In this document: piece by piece, positions 41,872 through 51,313 of the stretch | Layout: each line of letters begins with the position of its first letter | How positions within the stretch are numbered: the first letter of the stretch is position 1 | Source: Agarophyton chilense | Lineage: Eukaryota; Rhodophyta; Florideophyceae; Gracilariales; Gracilariaceae | DNA: 64,000 bases | Assembly: GCA_030374765.1 (NCBI GenBank) | Contig: JARGXX010000004.1 | Location: 1,700,883-1,764,882 of the forward strand | Reading direction: 5' to 3' | Notes under the pieces: model-generated | What the model saw: only the letters and a program-made list of their open reading frames with translations | The model's database searches: none | What the model was told of the DNA's origin: nothing | Translations under genes and position numbers: made by a program

Positions 41872-44625
41872 CTAGTTGAGCCTACGTTTCTTCTTCACAT
41901 GATCAATGAGCTCCTTCGCTTTCTGCATACATTCCTGCCATTCTTTCTGAATACTCTTGTCTGCGCTGTGTTTCATCAATTTCGCACCTTCCAGTAATAT
42001 TGATTCTGCATCAGTGCCAGTGCGCTCGTCGAAATGATGATCTGTGTTGGAGGCACCGAGCTGAGAGGTTGGTAACATCAAACTCGGGCCTTTGTCTCCG
42101 TTGAAACTCTCTTTTGTAGAAGGGGTTCTCGTCCTTTGCAAAGCCTCTTTAATACGAGGCGCCAGAACGGAAGTGACCTTTCCTATAGCCTGCAGCACAT
42201 CGTTGCTCCGGTACACTTCTTGCATCACCCGTTCCACATTCGGATCGCTCAAAATGTGAATGAAACCACCTTCCTCCACTTTAGTTTCCGGGGCGGTATT
42301 AAGACTGAACTGCAGTAGAGCACGAGCAATTCCTTTGTTGGTTTCGAGGTTGGGTGACGAAGTCGTTGGTGGCCTTGTAGTTGATTTGCCTTCTCGGGTT
42401 GGGTCGTTGGACGATGGGGCTTCATCGCTGATATCGATGGTCTTCTGCGACGTTCTGGACGTTCCAGCTTCTAGCCTTGTCCTGTTCAACACAGGCTCAT
42501 GTTTGGAGAGCTTTGATTCCGGAAACTTCTTTGAATCCTCGCGCTGATGAGGCTCATGAGCACTTTCATAGTCGTTCCAAAGAAAGACGTTGCTGCCTAC
42601 ACATTTTCTCCCGTTTTGGCCAAATTTGAATTGCATGATATGCATCCTTGTTTGAAGAGAATGAGCATATTCACTGAACGAATAAGTCCTCCGCACGTCA
42701 CTGAGGTAGGTGCGTACATCCTCCAAATTACCTTCACGGAACACTTGAATGTTTCGAGTTGTGACTGCGGCGTGGTAAGTGGCGAAAAAGCCACATTCAC
42801 ACGCTTTCTGCAGGTTGGTTCTGTACTCGAAAATGGGAAGTAATCTTCGCAGAGTCTCAGTCTGTAGCGTCGGGTTCGGATACGCACAGGTAAGGTAATG
42901 CAGTACATTTTGCGCAAGGTTCTGATGTGGCGATGTCTTGGCATTCATGCTATCCATTATAATACATCGAGCGACTTGGTTGGACGGATACTGCTCATCC
43001 TTAAGATTTGAGTTGAACTCCATTGAACCAAGAAGTTGGGGGAGGTTTATAAGCACAGCTAGGCTCCAGTGCTTGTTTCCACACATTAGCAAGAACGACA
43101 CCTGAGACCTCCAAACTAGTTCGTGGGGGTTGATTTTCGCCTTTGTGTGCGATCGAACGTTTTGCTGCAACTGCCTGAGAGCAGCAGAGTCCTCGTTAAA
43201 TTTGTTCTCCCACCACCCGTGCGTTAGTAAAGGGTCCAATACGTATACTTCTTTCATAGTGCGATCTGTCCAGTTGTTCAAAAACGAGATTGTATACAAA
43301 AGCACTTGATCAGTAGCCCAGCTTAAGTTCTGTATAGAGAGTATATCGTTGGGAGATAGACTGAGTGTGGTTCTTAGTAACCCTCCTGCCACAACTAGTT
43401 CAGCACTACGGTCTCTGGCCGTTTCGAAAGAAACAGATTCTTCCTGTACAAGGGCTGCTAAGTCAACAACATGCCCAGCTTTCGTTTGGGCAGATAACAT
43501 CCTCAATCTCACTTTTTCAACAATATCCAGTTTGTCGGAGTTGTCATCAATCACCGTAGCCGAACATCCCGCCTGCTTCCTCACCCTTTCGTCTTCTTCT
43601 TCGAGCGCCCACTTCAGTTGATCAAGTAGGGAAAGCGTCCCCTGCACTGTCCAATCAATGTAAGATTCCCATCCAGCAGGAGGCTTTGTATGCTGAATCG
43701 GCGGACCGGGGATGGTTGAATTGTTCTTACAGGACTGCTTATCGGTAGATTTATTGTCCTTCTTCTTTCCCGTTTTTCTCTCCTTGACAAACTTTAGGAG
43801 CGTATCTGGTTCCTTCTCAATGATATGGAACCAGTGGTCAACGGTAGCTTTAATCTTTGAGATCTTCCAGGTACGTACAGTTTCAAGCGATCTAATGTTG
43901 AAGCTTTTGTTTGCAAAGCCTTCCAAGAAGCAGAGATCTCCAACTACGTTTGCTTTCAGTAATCTATCCGCCCCCGATAAGTAACCGTGCAATGTCTTCA
44001 TAGTTAAAGATGGATCCATGAAAGCAATGGCATGAGTACTTCTGTTTCGCGATGGTTTGTAGAGTACCTTGTAGAGATCGATAATTTTGGGATGTGTTGG
44101 GGATAGTGGTGTAGCGCTGGGGCGGTTGAGCTTGCGGACGCGCTCATTTTCTTTCATCTTCCAGTAGTTTCGAAGCTTTTCATATTCGGCTACTTGTGCC
44201 ATGATCCCGTAAACCGCAGGCCGCGGCTCAGAAGATTCTATGTGATGAATGAGAAGGAATTCGTGGCGCAAAAAGTCTACAGGACTTCCATCATCATTAA
44301 GATTAGATAGATCCACAACTTGGTACGGTATCAAGAGCATATGCTTCTGTCGGGCTCCCACCAGGAAACGATGTCCACCACCGACAACGACCAGTTTACC
44401 ATGCAGCACGCTACCGGTTCCGTTCAGTACCAGCAGAGGCTCTGACAAATGGTATTCCAGACTTGAACCAATCTCCTGGGCTAACGTAGTTAACTTCTCC
44501 ATAGATGTGCGACGGCCAATAACGGGTCCAACGAAGAGATCTACACAAGCCACACGCACAGAAGACGTTCTGGCTTCCTGAATTCGTCGATAAACATTCG
44601 ACGAGAAGATGGAAAGGGATTCCAT
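41872..44625 (-). CDS. Ulp1-like (C48) cysteine protease protein, probably transposon-encoded
   Basis: 917 codons from ATG 44625 (MESLSIFSSNVY). The N-terminal half is unrecognised (a Lys-rich stretch EKKTGKKKDNKS-like at about 285-300). The C-terminal half carries a Ulp1/SENP-type protease core: His in NKHWSLAVL (about residue 516), Asp in CIIMDSMN (about 557) and Cys in CECGFFATYH (about 609). The HW, DS and CGFF surroundings are typical of Ulp1 proteases carried by eukaryotic DNA transposons (for example Mutator-like, CACTA and KDZ elements), where they may remove SUMO-like modifiers or process proteins. A polar tail of about 200 residues follows. It is 5' of the recombinase-helicase copy A on the same strand, with about 1.4 kb between them, which suggests one element. 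The element's ends were not found. Confidence 0.75.
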   Translation of the reverse strand: MESLSIFSSNVYRRIQEARTSSVRVACVDLFVGPVIGRRTSMEKLTTLAQEIGSSLEYHLSEPLLVLNGTGSVLHGKLVVVGGGHRFLVGARQKHMLLIPYQVVDLSNLNDDGSPVDFLRHEFLLIHHIESSEPRPAVYGIMAQVAEYEKLRNYWKMKENERVRKLNRPSATPLSPTHPKIIDLYKVLYKPSRNRSTHAIAFMDPSLTMKTLHGYLSGADRLLKANVVGDLCFLEGFANKSFNIRSLETVRTWKISKIKATVDHWFHIIEKEPDTLLKFVKERKTGKKKDNKSTDKQSCKNNSTIPGPPIQHTKPPAGWESYIDWTVQGTLSLLDQLKWALEEEDERVRKQAGCSATVIDDNSDKLDIVEKVRLRMLSAQTKAGHVVDLAALVQEESVSFETARDRSAELVVAGGLLRTTLSLSPNDILSIQNLSWATDQVLLYTISFLNNWTDRTMKEVYVLDPLLTHGWWENKFNEDSAALRQLQQNVRSHTKAKINPHELVWRSQVSFLLMCGNKHWSLAVLINLPQLLGSMEFNSNLKDEQYPSNQVARCIIMDSMNAKTSPHQNLAQNVLHYLTCAYPNPTLQTETLRRLLPIFEYRTNLQKACECGFFATYHAAVTTRNIQVFREGNLEDVRTYLSDVRRTYSFSEYAHSLQTRMHIMQFKFGQNGRKCVGSNVFLWNDYESAHEPHQREDSKKFPESKLSKHEPVLNRTRLEAGTSRTSQKTIDISDEAPSSNDPTREGKSTTRPPTTSSPNLETNKGIARALLQFSLNTAPETKVEEGGFIHILSDPNVERVMQEVYRSNDVLQAIGKVTSVLAPRIKEALQRTRTPSTKESFNGDKGPSLMLPTSQLGASNTDHHFDERTGTDAESILLEGAKLMKHSADKSIQKEWQECMQKAKELIDHVKKKRRLN

Positions 44626-44650
44626 ACTTCTGTCATAGGCGGTATTGACC

Positions 44651-44972
44651 TATATATATTACAGGTTGTAAGTGTGGGCTGGCGCTTGGTAAAACGCGGT
44701 TGTCAGTAGCGCTTGGTAGTTACATACACCAAGCGCCACGCGCTGCATTCGACGTATGTGCGATTTTGACCCCCTGGATGGAAAACGTTGTGCTGGAGAG
44801 CGCGTATGACACATTGGCACGCTCAAAAAATCGTGGCTAATTGCGCTCAGGCGCTTCGTTCGGGTAACGTAGCGCGCGACTTGCCAGATGTTGGGGCGCA
44901 GCACCCATTTTCGCAATTTTTGCTTTTGAAAAAATCATAAATTTTATGCGCGCTGGGCTTCCTGCCAAATCC
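44651..44972 (-). repeat. Shortest 5'-truncated copy of the helicase-element 3' end (322 bp)
   Basis: Shares the minus-strand 3' terminus (plus strand TATATATATTACAGG) with the two longer copies at 44973 and 48138, but holds only the last 322 bases. It abuts the Ulp1-like gene start. Confidence 0.9.
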
Positions 44973-45890
44973 TATATATATTACAGGTTGTAAGTGTGGG
45001 CTGGCGCTTGGTAAAACGCGGTTGTCAGTAGCGCTTGGTAATTACATACACCAAGCGCCACGCGCTGCATTGGACGTATGTGCGATTTTGACACCCTGGA
45101 TGGAAAACGTTGTGCTGGGGAGCGCGTATGACACATTGGCACGCTCAAAAAATCGTGGCTAATTGCGCTCAGGCGCTTCGTTCGGGTAACGTAGCGCGCG
45201 ACTTGCCAGATGTTGGGGCGCAGCACCCATTTTCGCAATTTTTGCTTTTGAAAAAATCATAAATTTTAGGCGCGCTGGGCTTCCTGCCAAATCCTGCGTT
45301 TGCACATGTTTTATTGTAACATTTTTGCTGCACAACGTGGAGGCGTGCGTCGAGTGTGGCACTCAAAGGCGCTTGGTTTCAGCCACATCTCCGCTGCACA
45401 GTCGAGCTGTGTTGTAAGCTGGATAATGTGCGAAAATTTTATCAAAAGAAAGGGTTAGGGTATGCGTTTGCGCTTGGTTCTGTGGCGATTTCGTGGAGGC
45501 AGTTGGCACATTGTCAGGCGTTTTGTATGTGCGTTTTTGGGGTCGTGTACGCGGCTGAAAAAGGTGCGTTTGCGCTTGGTTCTAGGATGGTTTCCATATC
45601 CGGCAACACTGGGGGTCGATATTCGTTGGTATTGTCAAGTCCAATGTAGGTTGAGTGTGGTGAGTAGTAGGTCACGCGAGTGCTGGCGCCACACTCTCAG
45701 CTAAAGAGGATGCGTGCAGTGCGTTTAGTGAGGTAGGGATGACGTATGCTTAACGATGACAGGTAGATTCTTATGACGTTAAGGTTTGTCCAACAGTGGC
45801 ATCGCCACTAAGTAGCTATCGGTCAGGGCCTACGGGAGTTTACGTTTTCGTAGAGGATACCAGTGTGTACGGGCTTTTACAGGTTTCAGG

Positions 45891-45925
45891 GGTTTAGGGG
45901 TTTAGGGGTTTAGGGGTTTTAGGGG
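45891..45925 (+). repeat. TTTAGGGG telomere-like repeats (first copy)
   Basis: Three TTTAGGGG units and one TTTTAGGGG, followed by degenerate G-rich units up to about 46150 that alternate with a GAAGCTTTACCTTTATGGG-type string. The G-rich strand points to the right. Confidence 0.75.
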
Positions 45926-46567
45926 AAGCTTTACCTTTATGGGATTTTGAATTTACGGAGAGGAAAACTTTGTTTAGAGGTTTTAGGGGTTTTAGAGGTT
46001 CAGGGGTTCAGAGGCTTAGGGGTTTTAGGGGAAACTTTACCTTTATGGGATTTTTATTTACGGAGAGGAAATCATTGTTTAGGGGTTGGAGGGCTTTAGG
46101 GGTTTTAGGGGAAGCTTTACGTTTATTGAATTTTAGGGGTTTCAGGGGTCTAGAGTCGAGACATCAAGTTCCAGTATAGTACGAATGCGTGGTGTACAGA
46201 TTGTTTGAGGGTGTACTCGATATCTGTGGTGTTTGGATAAAGTTCTGTTTTGAGTGACCTGCATTCGATAAGTGTACTGGGCTTTATGTGTGTAACTGAT
46301 AGAGAGAGTAGGTTGTTTCGTTACACTGTATTTTTGAGGCGGAGTTGGCGTATTTAGGGGCTGAGGTTGAGCTGGAAATAGAGACGTTTGAAAAATGCTT
46401 GTTGCTGGATTCGGTGTAATGTAACGGTCGAATATGGGGTGTTTGGCGTTATACTTAAGTATAAAGAGGAGGACATGTGTGTTTCTGTGGCAAGGAAGAG
46501 AGTTGAAAGCAAAATGGAGGAAGAAGAATGGGTGTTTATTGTACCGGGTTGGAATCTAAAATCGTGC

Positions 46568-48137
46568 CTAAATGAGTGTTGTGGTTGACTTCCACCAAGC
46601 TGCAAGGCGTAGAATGTTGGGTACGGCAAAGTGGTTGTTGTGTGTTAACCAATCATGAAACATGGCGTCTATTTCAAGGTGGGGGGGTGAGGAATCTTGG
46701 GAGGATTGGGAAATGGAGTTGAACTTGGATTGCATGCGGCCGTCAAAGAGGTGGAGTGCAATTTCGGAGCGAGTTTTGGAGCATGTTCGCCACAAGACCC
46801 ATGCCAGTTGATAGAGCGAAATGAAGATGCAGTTTCTTGTTCCAAAAGTGTGCGGTTGAGAATGAGTTTTGAGTCCCTTGCAGAATCCGAGATGGCATCG
46901 GTAGCAGGTTCCTTGAGGTGATTTATCGAACCTGCAGTTGCGCGATATATGGTGCGGCGAAAAGCATCTGAAGCATCGTTGACGGGAATGGGGGCATGCA
47001 TGATCGTCCGTCAAGTGCACTTGCGTTTTTTCGTGCAGCAAGCATGGCACACAGAGAGGGGCAAGTCGGCGGGAGAGCTCCTCGAAGTGTGACACGATTT
47101 GTTGCGGTGTTTTTCGTTCCAAGGTGTAAAAGAAGGTGGCAGAGTGCGACTGAGATTGAGAAGGAGCGACAGTGGGGGATTGAGTTGCAGCGGATGGATG
47201 CGTGGTTGTCAGCAACGGCGATGGGGTGGAGGTGGGGGGTCGTGGTGGACGACTGGCGTGGGGTTTGGGGCTTTGTGTTGGGCCGCCGTTGTTGTTGATG
47301 TTTTGGTTGTTTAAGGATGTTCTGTTTGATTGATTGGGACCGTTTTTTGGCGGCGTGGGCGTTTGTGGGGAAGCGCTGGGTGACGGTGAAATGGATTGGG
47401 CGTTCTGAGAGGCAGAAGGGGTAGCGGAAACGGAGCTTCGTTCCGGGGTGGGAGAGGGGGAGACAGCTGCGATGCTATTGCAAATATCGCAATTAAGAAC
47501 CGAAGGAGAGAAGAGACAGATGCCTGGTTCTTTTCCGTCCATGTGGAAATAGAGGGCGTTCCTTCGACAAACAGATTTGCATTCGACCCAATGCTGCGCT
47601 TCCAACCAACGCTCCGTGGAAAGTGCTTGGTTGTATATGCGATTGGGCTCCTCAAACGCATTTGTGTTGGATGAGGACGAAGAAAGAGTTTCCGTGACGA
47701 GTTTGAAGTAGGGCTGGAAATAAATGGTGACGCAAGTGGATGGGTTTCCATCGCGGCCGGCCCTGCCGGCCTGTTGCGCGAGGTCGCAAAGACTCGCTAC
47801 TCCACCAAAGTTGAAAACCAGGCGAACATTGGGAACGTCGATGCCCGTACCAAAAGAAGAGGTGCAAACCATGAAGAGAATGTGGTTGGTTGTGGGTGCG
47901 CTGGAAGAAGGCGGAGAGTTCCAAAGGGTGTGAGCCCGGCGTTTACGAACATCGGAGAGACCAGAATGGTACAGGAGAACCGTGACAGTAGTGGATTGTT
48001 TAAGGGCACCAAAAGAAGAACGCGAAGCGGCGAGAGCTTCATGGACAGCTTCGGCAGCCGGGCGTGTTAACGAGAATATAAGAACGCGAGCTAGGGTTGT
48101 GTCACCCGACGAGTGAAGCAAACGAGCCACATGCTCT
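46568..48137 (-). pseudogene. 5'-truncated RecQ helicase fragment
   Basis: About 520 codons matching the last third of copy B (helicase C-terminal domain through zinc knuckles) with a handful of substitutions, for example Gly for Ala in LLHSSGDTT. It begins abruptly at the duplication junction, without its own promoter or start, so it is a partial duplicate. Motifs include SFGTGIDVPNVR, QQAGRAGRDG and CFRCFSPHHISRNC. Confidence 0.9.
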
Positions 48138-51100
48138 TATATATATTACAGGTTGTAAGTGTGGGCTGGCGCTTGGTAAAACGCAGTTGTCAGTAGCGCT
48201 TGGTAATTACATACACCAAGCGCCACGCGCTGCATTCGACGTATGTGCGATTTTGACCCCCTGGATGGAAAACGTTGTGCTGGAGAGCGCGTATGACACA
48301 TTGGCACGCTCAAAAAATCGTGGCTAATTGCGCTCAGGCGCTTCGTTCGGGTAACGTAGCGCGCGAATTGCCAGATGTTGGCGCGCAGCACCCATTTTCG
48401 CAATATTTGCTTTTGAAAAAATCATAAATTTTAGGCGCGCTGGGCTTTCTGCCAAATCCTGCGTTTGCACATGTTTTATTGTAACATTTTTGCTGCACAA
48501 CGTGGAGGCGTGCGTCGAGTGTGGCACTCAAAGGCGCTTGGTTTCAGCCACATCTCCGCTGCACAGTCGAGCTGTGTTGTAAGCTGGATAATGTGCGAAA
48601 TTTTTATCAAAAGAAAGGGTTGTGTTATGCGTTTGCGCTTGGTTCTGTGGCTATTTCGTGGAGGCAGATGGCACATTGTCAGGCGTTTTGTATGTGCGTT
48701 TTTGGGGTCGTGTACGCGGCTGAAAAAGGTGCGTTTGCGCTTGGTTCTAGGATGGTTTTCATATCCGGCAACACTGGGGGTCGATATTCGATGGTATTGC
48801 CAAGTTCAATGTAGGTTGAGTGTGGTGAGTAGTAGGTCACGCGAGTGCTGGCGCCACACTCTTAGCTAAAGAAGACGCGTGCAGTGCGTTTAGTGAGGTA
48901 GGGATGACGTATGCTTAACGATGACAGGTAGATTCTTATGACGTTAAGGTTTGTCCAACAGTGGCATCGCCACTAAGTAGCTATCGGTCAGGGCCTACGG
49001 GAGTTTACGTTTTCGTAGAGGAAACCATTGTGTACGGGCTTTTACAGGTTTCAGGGGTTTAGGGGTTTAGGGGTTTAGGGGTTTAGGGGTTTTAGGAGAA
49101 GCTTTACCTTTATGGGATTTTGAAGTTACGGAGAGGAAAACATTGTGTAGGGGTTTTAGGGGTTTTAGAGGTTCAGGGGTTCAGGGGTTCAGGGGGTTTA
49201 GGGGAAACTTTACCTTTATGGGATTTTTTATTTACGGAGAGGAAAACATTGTTTAGGGGCTGGAGGGCTTTAGGGGTTTTAGGGGAAGCTTTTCGTTTAT
49301 TGGATTTTAGGGGTTTTAGGAGTCTAGAGTCGAGACGTCAAGTTCCATTATAGTACGAATGCGTGGTGAACAGATTGTTTGAGGGTGTACTCGATATCTG
49401 CGGTGGTTGGATAAAGTTCTGTGTTGAGCGACCTGCATTCGATAAGTGTACTGGGCTTTATGTGTAGGACTGATATAGAGTGTAGGTTGTTTCGTTACAC
49501 TGTATTTTTGAGGCGGAGTTGGGGTATTTAGGGGCTGAGGTTGAGCTGGAGATAGAGTCGTTTGAATAACGCTTGTTGCTGGGTTGGGTGTAATGTAACG
49601 GTCGAATATGGGGTGTTTGGCGTTATACTTAAGTATAAAGAGTAGGAAATGTGGTTTTCTGTGGCAAGGAAGAGAGTTGAAAGCAAAATGGAGAAAGAAG
49701 AATGGGTGTTTATTGTACCGGGTTGGAATCTAAAATCGTGCTTAAATGAGTGTTGTGGTTGACTTCCACCAAGCTGCAAGGCGTAGAATGTTGGGTACGG
49801 CAAAGTGGTTGTTGTGTGTTAACCAATCATGAAACATGGCGTCTATTTCAAGGTGGAGGGGTGAGGAATCTTGGGAGGATTGGGAAATGGAGTTGAACTT
49901 GGATTGCATGCGGCCGTCAAAGAGGTGGAGTGCAATTTCGGAGCGAGTTTTGGAGCATGTTCGCCACAAGACCCATGCCAGTTGATAGAGCGAAATGAAG
50001 ATGCAGTGTCTTGTTCCAAAAGTGTGCGGTTGAGAATGAGTTTTGAGTCCCTTGCAGAATCCGAGATGGCAACGGTAGCAGGTTCCTTGAGGTGATTTAT
50101 CGAACCTGCAGTTGCGCGATATATGGTGCGGCGAAAAGCATCTGAAGCATCGTTGACGGGAATGGGGGCATGCATGAGTGTCCGTCAAGTGCACTTGCGT
50201 TTTTTCGTGCAGCAAGCATGGCACACAGAGAGGGGCAAGTCGGCGGGAGAGCTCCTCGAAGTGTGACACGATTTGTTGCGGTGTTTTTCGTTCCAAGGTG
50301 TAAAAGAAGGTGGCAGAGTGCGACTGAGATTGAGAATGAGCGACAGTGGGCGATTGGGTCGCTGCGGATGGATGCGTGGTTGTCAGCAACGGCGATGGAG
50401 TGGAGGTGGGGGGTCGTGGTGGACGACTGGCGTGGGGTTTGGGGCTTTGTGTTGGGCCGCCGTTGGTGTTGGTGTTTTGGTTGTTTAAGGATGTTCTGTT
50501 TGATTGATTGGCACGGTTTTTTGGCGGCGTGGGCGTTTGTGGGGAAGCGCTGGGTGACGGTGAAATGGATTGGGCGTGCTGAGAGGCAGAAGGGGTAGCG
50601 GAAACGGAGCTTCGTTCCGGGGTGGGAGAGGGGGAGACAGCTGCGATGCTATTGCAAATATCGCAATTAAGAACCGAAGGAGAGAAGAGACAGATGCCTG
50701 GTTCTTTTCCGTCCATGTGGAAATAGAGGGCGTTCCTTCGACAAACAGATTTGCATTCGACCCAATGCTGCGCTTCCAACCAACGCTCCGTGGAAAGTGC
50801 TTGGTTGTATATGCGATTGGGCTCCTCAAACGCATTTGTGTTGGATGAGGACGAAGAAAGAGTTTCCGTAACGAGTTTGAAGTAGGGCTGGAAATAAATG
50901 GTGACGCAAGTGGATGGGTTTCCATCGCGGCCGGCCCTGCCGGCCTGTTGCGCGAGGTCGCAAAGACTCGCTACTCCACCAAAGTTGAAAACCAGGCGAA
51001 CGTTGGGAACGTCGATGCCCGTACCAAAAGAAGAGGTGCAAACCATGAAGAGAATGTGGTTGGTTGTGGGTGCGCTGGAAGAAGGCGGAGAGTTCCAAAG

Positions 51101-51313
51101 GGTGTGAGCCCGGCGTTTACGAACATCGGAGAGACCAGAATGGTACAGGAGAACCGTGACAGTAGTGGATTGTTTAAGGGCACCAAAAGAAGAACGCGAA
51201 GCGGCGAGAGCTTCATGGACAGCTTCGGCAGCCGGGCGTGTTAACGAGAATATAAGAACGCGAGCTAGGGTTGTGTCAGCCGACGAGTGAAGCAATCGAG
51301 CCACATGCTCTTG
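48138..51313 (-). repeat. Reference copy of the duplicated segment
   Basis: The 3' end and downstream flank of the intact helicase gene, homologous to 44973-48137. Homology stops at gctctt, beyond which only this copy continues into the full gene. Confidence 0.9.
49055..49097 (+). repeat. TTTAGGGG telomere-like repeats (second copy)
   Basis: Four TTTAGGGG units and a TTTTAGG, counterpart of 45891-45925 with one unit more, followed by the same degenerate G-rich stretch to about 49320. Confidence 0.75.

Larger units (their letters stand above)
44973..48137 (-). repeat. 5'-truncated tandem copy (3,165 bp) of helicase gene end plus 3' flank
   Basis: Nearly the same sequence as 48138-51313, head to tail with it. 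The junction at 48137/48138 joins the truncated helicase frame (gctctt) directly to the common terminus (tatatatatt). Within the 3' flank lie a GCGCTTGGT motif six times (45004, 45031, inverted at 45050, 45369, 45470, 45572), a hairpin at 45031-45058, a palindrome at 45795-45809 and telomere-like repeats. Confidence 0.9.

Noticed and set aside
50485-50925. ORFs of 146 and 92 codons repeated at 47311-47751 and 50485-50925
   Set aside because: They are other-frame shadows of the helicase C-terminal coding region, duplicated with it.
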